Assembly: GCA_002395525.1 (NCBI GenBank)
Contig: DGXE01000031.1
Coordinates: 37,138-101,137 of the forward strand
Source of the DNA: Ruminococcus sp. UBA4240
Lineage (GTDB): Bacteria > Bacillota > Clostridia > Oscillospirales > Ruminococcaceae
DNA length: 64,000 bases
Direction: 5' to 3'
Shown here: one piece after another, positions 61,019-64,000 of the stretch
Layout: each line of letters opens with the position of its first letter
Position numbering within the stretch: the stretch's first letter is position 1
Notes under the pieces: generated by a model
Told to the model about the DNA's origin: nothing
Seen by the model: only the letters and a program-made list of their open reading frames with translations
The model's database searches: none
Translations under genes and position numbers: made by a program

Positions 61019-61047
61019 ATTATACTATAAATTTACGATATTGTCAA
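61019..61047 (-). promoter_or_regulatory. Distal promoter (P1) of repeat protein B
   Basis: On the - strand TTGACA, 17 bases, TATAAT. Same relative placement as in unit A. Confidence 0.83.
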
Positions 61048-61176
61048 TACTTTAAAAAATGAAATCTTTGGATTTTATTACATAAGTTTTCAACTGTATA
61101 ATCAGAAGTAAACTTGACGGGATATTCATTATAATCAAATTTTTGACATCATTCGTTAATTGTTGCTCATTGTCAG

Positions 61177-61223
61177 AATAAGCCACAGTATTTCTGACTA
61201 TACATCTTATAATGTGGCTTATT
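61177..61223. repeat. Perfect 11-base inverted repeat with 25-base loop
   Basis: AATAAGCCACA / TGTGGCTTATT between unit B and the M56 gene, about 40 bases downstream of the M56 stop on the - strand. It may be a terminator without T-run, or a small mobile remnant. Confidence 0.4.
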
Positions 61224-61261
61224 TGTCAGAGATTGGTATAGTGGTAAGAAACAGGATTATG

Positions 61262-63343
61262 CTATATTATCTTAACGTGCTCCAAGTACCAGTTGTCTTC
61301 TCCGCCATGGTCATTGATGAAGCTCATGACAGAGTATACTCCCTCCAGTCTGCCTTTGAAGCGCACATCGGCATAGTAGGAGCCGTTTTCTTCCCTGATG
61401 TTCCTATAATCCAATACTGTAAAATCTGTTCCGTCACGGGGTGTTGACATATGATCCAGCCGTGCCTTTGCATTCTCTGCGTTGGGCGTGTCCGAAATAC
61501 CCTGAAAATCTATCACATCAAAGCTGTCATGGTATTCTATTGAAGGGTAGAGGTCTGTACAGGTGATGGTCACAAGATTCCCTGTGATATGGAAAGAGGA
61601 GCATGGCGGGTATATCTGTATCTTTACACCATGGGGAGCGGCTGTATAGACATTCCCGTAGATTGTCGCCTGTGTTGTTTCAAGGTCATAGTCATATCCA
61701 CAGTATTCAAACAAGCCGAGAGACTTGCTTTCCGATGGTATATTATTGGTATGCAGATACTCTGTAACGTCATGAGCCAGTGCTTCACTGTCGGAATTAT
61801 CCCTGTCAAGAAAGCCTCCATAGGCAAGGTGGCTGTAATACTGCTCTATGGACGGGATGAAATTCTCGAAATGATAGAAGGATGTATGTACGGATGAAAG
61901 GTTGTCAGAGCCTATTTCATCAATATGATAGGTATAAAACCCCTCCTTGTCAGAGGGACCTATTAAGTGTACTACAAATGAGACTATGTCATTTCTGTTC
62001 AGGCCGTTGAATGTTGGTAAGGGCAGCTGCTTGTCGTGAACAGTATTGCCGCATTCATTGTATGTCCTGTAAATATAGCGGTAGCGCACAATATGCATAT
62101 CAGTATCATTTAATGAACCTGTTGTAGAGTATTGTGTAGTATTGTCGACTCCGGATGTATGCTCAATGTGATAATCTGTAATGCGGTAATATTCCGGGAT
62201 ATCATCACGCATATAGTTTTCAAGAAGGGTCTCAAGATATGTATATCCCGCATCCTCAAAGCTCTCTGCCACAACAGACCTGAGTGATTCATCGGTTATG
62301 ATCGGATCCTTTTCAATGGGGATCGGCACGAAGTTTACGGGTATCTTGCTGTTTGCCCACCGTGGCGGGTAGGACACCGGGATGATAAGTAAATATGCAG
62401 TCAGCATAGCAGACAGAGCAAGTACGGTAGGTATCAGAGAGGTGTGCCTATCCAGCATAATAGCATCCACCCGCTTTTTCAGCACCTTCCCGCTGAGGCT
62501 GAGACAGGTAGTACAGTCCGAACAGCTTTTCCCCGCAGCTGTATGAATGATCATCTGAGAATAGGAGAGCTTTTCTTCGCTGTCTGAACCCCGTGTTACG
62601 CTTTCATCAACAGAGAATTCCATATCCTCGAAGGCTCTGCGGCACAGTATATAGATCAAAGGATCATACCAGTTCAGACAGCGAAAAGCCACAAAGATAA
62701 TTTTTACAAGTATATCCTTTCTTCTGATATGGGTAAGTTCATGGCGCAGTATCAGCCGAAGCTCCTCATCCGACCAAGCCGTATGAGGCAGGAGTATGAC
62801 AGGGCGAAACAGTCCTGTTACAAAAGGTGTAGAAGCTCTGCTGTAAATGAGAACGGAAGGCGCTTTTCCCTTACTATTTTCGGATATGCAGGACAGTATA
62901 CGTTCATCAGCGCATTTGATCGAATACAGGCTTATGTCATGTCTTAGCCGACAGTACCTTACTATCTCGATAACCACGCTTACTATAAAGCCTATAAGCC
63001 ACACGGCAAAGAGCATTTCAGAGAGTGTGAGATCAGAGGCCTCGGGATCAGTCGTGCCGTATCCCTGTATAAGGCCAAGATCCACAAAATCAGTATTTGC
63101 TTGAGAATATGACCAGAGCAGCATATCAAAAGCATTTATGCGTATTATCCCGGGCAATAGCTCTGTGTGGACCGGAAACATAAATAAAAATAGTGAGATC
63201 GGGATAAAGTATACAGCAAAGCCCCGCCTGCTTTTTGAAAAGCATCTGCGGATGAGCTCGGTCAGGAGCAGCACAAGGATAATGTAGAGAGTAACACTTG
63301 CAGCATACGAGACAAATGGAAGTTCAAAAAAGTTATAGTGCAT
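61262..63343 (-). CDS. M56 (BlaR1/MecR1-type) membrane metallopeptidase sensor
   Basis: 693-residue sensor protease. N-terminal membrane helices (~residues 10-130), cytoplasmic zinc protease with LRHELTHIRRKDI, CRRAFEDMEFSVDE with the third ligand Glu, a membrane helix near residue 310, and a long extracytoplasmic C-terminal part (~residues 330-693). The C-terminal part lacks the penicillin-binding serine motifs of BlaR1, so the signal it senses is unknown. It starts just after the BlaI-type repressor it should cleave. Confidence 0.87.
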   Translation of the reverse strand: MHYNFFELPFVSYAASVTLYIILVLLLTELIRRCFSKSRRGFAVYFIPISLFLFMFPVHTELLPGIIRINAFDMLLWSYSQANTDFVDLGLIQGYGTTDPEASDLTLSEMLFAVWLIGFIVSVVIEIVRYCRLRHDISLYSIKCADERILSCISENSKGKAPSVLIYSRASTPFVTGLFRPVILLPHTAWSDEELRLILRHELTHIRRKDILVKIIFVAFRCLNWYDPLIYILCRRAFEDMEFSVDESVTRGSDSEEKLSYSQMIIHTAAGKSCSDCTTCLSLSGKVLKKRVDAIMLDRHTSLIPTVLALSAMLTAYLLIIPVSYPPRWANSKIPVNFVPIPIEKDPIITDESLRSVVAESFEDAGYTYLETLLENYMRDDIPEYYRITDYHIEHTSGVDNTTQYSTTGSLNDTDMHIVRYRYIYRTYNECGNTVHDKQLPLPTFNGLNRNDIVSFVVHLIGPSDKEGFYTYHIDEIGSDNLSSVHTSFYHFENFIPSIEQYYSHLAYGGFLDRDNSDSEALAHDVTEYLHTNNIPSESKSLGLFEYCGYDYDLETTQATIYGNVYTAAPHGVKIQIYPPCSSFHITGNLVTITCTDLYPSIEYHDSFDVIDFQGISDTPNAENAKARLDHMSTPRDGTDFTVLDYRNIREENGSYYADVRFKGRLEGVYSVMSFINDHGGEDNWYLEHVKII

Positions 63344-63350
63344 ATATACC

Positions 63351-63719
63351 TCACTTTCCGAATGAGCGGATATACTCCATCAGTTCGTTCAGATCATCAT
63401 CGGAGATCTTTTTGTCAGCATAAAGTCCTGCCACAAGGTCGGTGACGCCGCTTTTCCCAAATCGTCCGAAAAATGTGCCGCTCTCGCTGCCGGTGTATTC
63501 CTTTTCTGAGATCAGCACTTTATAATATCGGTTTCTCCCCTGCTTTTCGCTTTTAACAAAGCCCTTTTCCTCAAGCCTTGACAGCACTACCTGCAAAGCG
63601 GACATATTCCATGGTCTCTGCTTCTCGAGATGTACACGCAGCTCTGCCGTAGATATGGGAGTATCATATTCCCACAAGCCCTTCATAACGGAGAATTCTG
63701 TATCCGGAAGTCTGATCAT
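63351..63719 (-). CDS. BlaI/MecI/CopY-family repressor
   Basis: 122-residue winged-helix repressor: LPDTEFSVMKGLWEYDTPI opening, helix-turn-helix WNMSALQVVLSRLEEKGFV and wing residues KQGRNRYYKVLIS; dimerisation helices behind. ATG 63719 follows AAAGGG; an upstream start at 63746 lies in the promoter region. Binding sites TACA-NN-TGTA surround its promoter. Target genes outside the pair are unknown. Confidence 0.93.
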   Translation of the reverse strand: MIRLPDTEFSVMKGLWEYDTPISTAELRVHLEKQRPWNMSALQVVLSRLEEKGFVKSEKQGRNRYYKVLISEKEYTGSESGTFFGRFGKSGVTDLVAGLYADKKISDDDLNELMEYIRSFGK

Positions 63720-63741
63720 AAGCTCACCCTTTCTAATGACA

Positions 63742-63813
63742 TACATTTGTATGTTTTTTCTACATTATACAATTGTATGTTCTCATTGTCAATAGTCAAA
63801 ACACACAAATGTA
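63742..63813. promoter_or_regulatory. Three BlaI-type operators
   Basis: TACATTTGTA (63742-63751) and TACAATTGTA (63768-63777) match the BlaI half-site rule TACA-NN-TGTA exactly; CACAAATGTA (63804-63813) has one mismatch. They lie downstream of the start, inside the -10/spacer, and above the -35, so binding should block transcription of the repressor-sensor pair: autorepression. Confidence 0.8.
63764..63792 (-). promoter_or_regulatory. Consensus promoter of the BlaI/M56 pair
   Basis: On the - strand TTGACA, 17 bases, TATAAT; overlaps the second operator. Confidence 0.85.
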
Positions 63814-63852
63814 TGTTAATTTGTACAACATATCTCATTCCAATGATACAGA

Positions 63853-63945
63853 GTGAAAACTGCCTATGAAAAGTATCACGGCTCGAACTTGGTAGCAGGA
63901 ATCTCTGATTCTGCGGCTTTCACACTTGGCAAGGTGGCGCTCTGA
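63853..63945 (+). pseudogene. Short open stretch, possible gene remnant
   Basis: A 30-codon open frame starting GTG, KTAYEKYHGSNLVAGISDS, then AAFTLGKVAL and a stop. It looks like the C-terminal end of a longer protein whose upstream part is missing (a stop codon lies just before). There is no credible RBS. The family is not identified. The next gene beyond the right edge is unknown. Confidence 0.25.
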
Positions 63946-63949
63946 TACA

Positions 63950-63989
63950 ACGGAACAAAAGAAAGGCTGTCGCTTATGCAACAGCCTTT
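63950..63989 (-). terminator. Probable terminator of a gene beyond the right edge
   Basis: Nine-base-pair stem AAAGGCTGT / ACAGCCTTT with a ten-base loop; on the - strand followed by CTTTTG. It would end a transcript entering from the right. Confidence 0.55.
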
Positions 63990-64000
63990 GGAGCGGATTA

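Overview
The window looks like a chromosomal segment of an anaerobic, low-to-mid GC Gram-positive Clostridia, most likely a Ruminococcus-like Oscillospiraceae. This is inferred from an archaeal-length AspRS, an indolepyruvate:ferredoxin oxidoreductase, a sensory-type [FeFe] hydrogenase, a B-type dihydroorotate dehydrogenase (PyrD/PyrK), strong sigma-A promoters with 17-base spacers, purine-rich Shine-Dalgarno sequences and surface proteins with 26-residue repeats. No rRNA, tRNA, CRISPR array, phage or transposase was found.

Layout. (1) 1-9531, + strand: a collinear iron-transport operon (FTR1 permease cut by the window edge, P19-type lipoprotein, DUF2318 Fe-S membrane protein, two FtsX/MacB-like permeases and an ATPase, an FMN-binding lipoprotein with a flavinylation motif, a DUF4418 protein, and a second permease/ATPase pair). 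It resembles the p19/FTR1 cluster of Campylobacter with extra redox parts. (2) 9.7-25 kb: mixed housekeeping genes (NUDIX, spoVG, murC, CPBP protease, aspS, hydrogenase-like sensor, RNA methyltransferase, fba, SPFH protein, HAD, YhfC, serine hydrolase, glutaredoxin-like, DUF3737). (3) 37.4-24.9 kb, - strand: one long operon from a single strong promoter. It encodes a formate dehydrogenase (NuoF-fragment/GltD flavoprotein plus a 901-residue Mo/W catalytic subunit), molybdenum cofactor synthesis (MoeA, MobA-MobB fusion, MoeA-like, MoaC, MoaA, MOSC-MogA fusion), molybdate import (ModA, ModB, no ModC) and, oddly, acetolactate decarboxylase. (4) 37.5-40.4 kb and 58.2-61.0 kb, - strand: two paralogous units. 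Each has twin promoters, a leader hairpin, a secreted 26-residue-repeat protein, two tiny peptide genes and a terminator. (5) 57.4-43 kb, - strand: a long collinear series: iorAB, paaK, an uncharacterised gene, a lipoprotein, ybeY, era, recO, a fused pyrC-pyrF, pyrK, pyrD, a phosphatase, a patatin, an MBL hydrolase and a small Cys-rich protein. Between this and unit A lie mscL, guaB and a 78-residue leader-like protein. (6) 61.3-63.8 kb: an M56 metallopeptidase sensor and a BlaI-type repressor with clear TACA-NN-TGTA operators.

The most novel-looking element is the pair of tiny peptide genes behind each repeat protein. They are not in the usual ORF size range, share a Y-x-x-P-E-T-E-I-x-x-F-x-x-x-D-V core, and are maintained in both loci, with one frame shifted and apparently rescued by another start.
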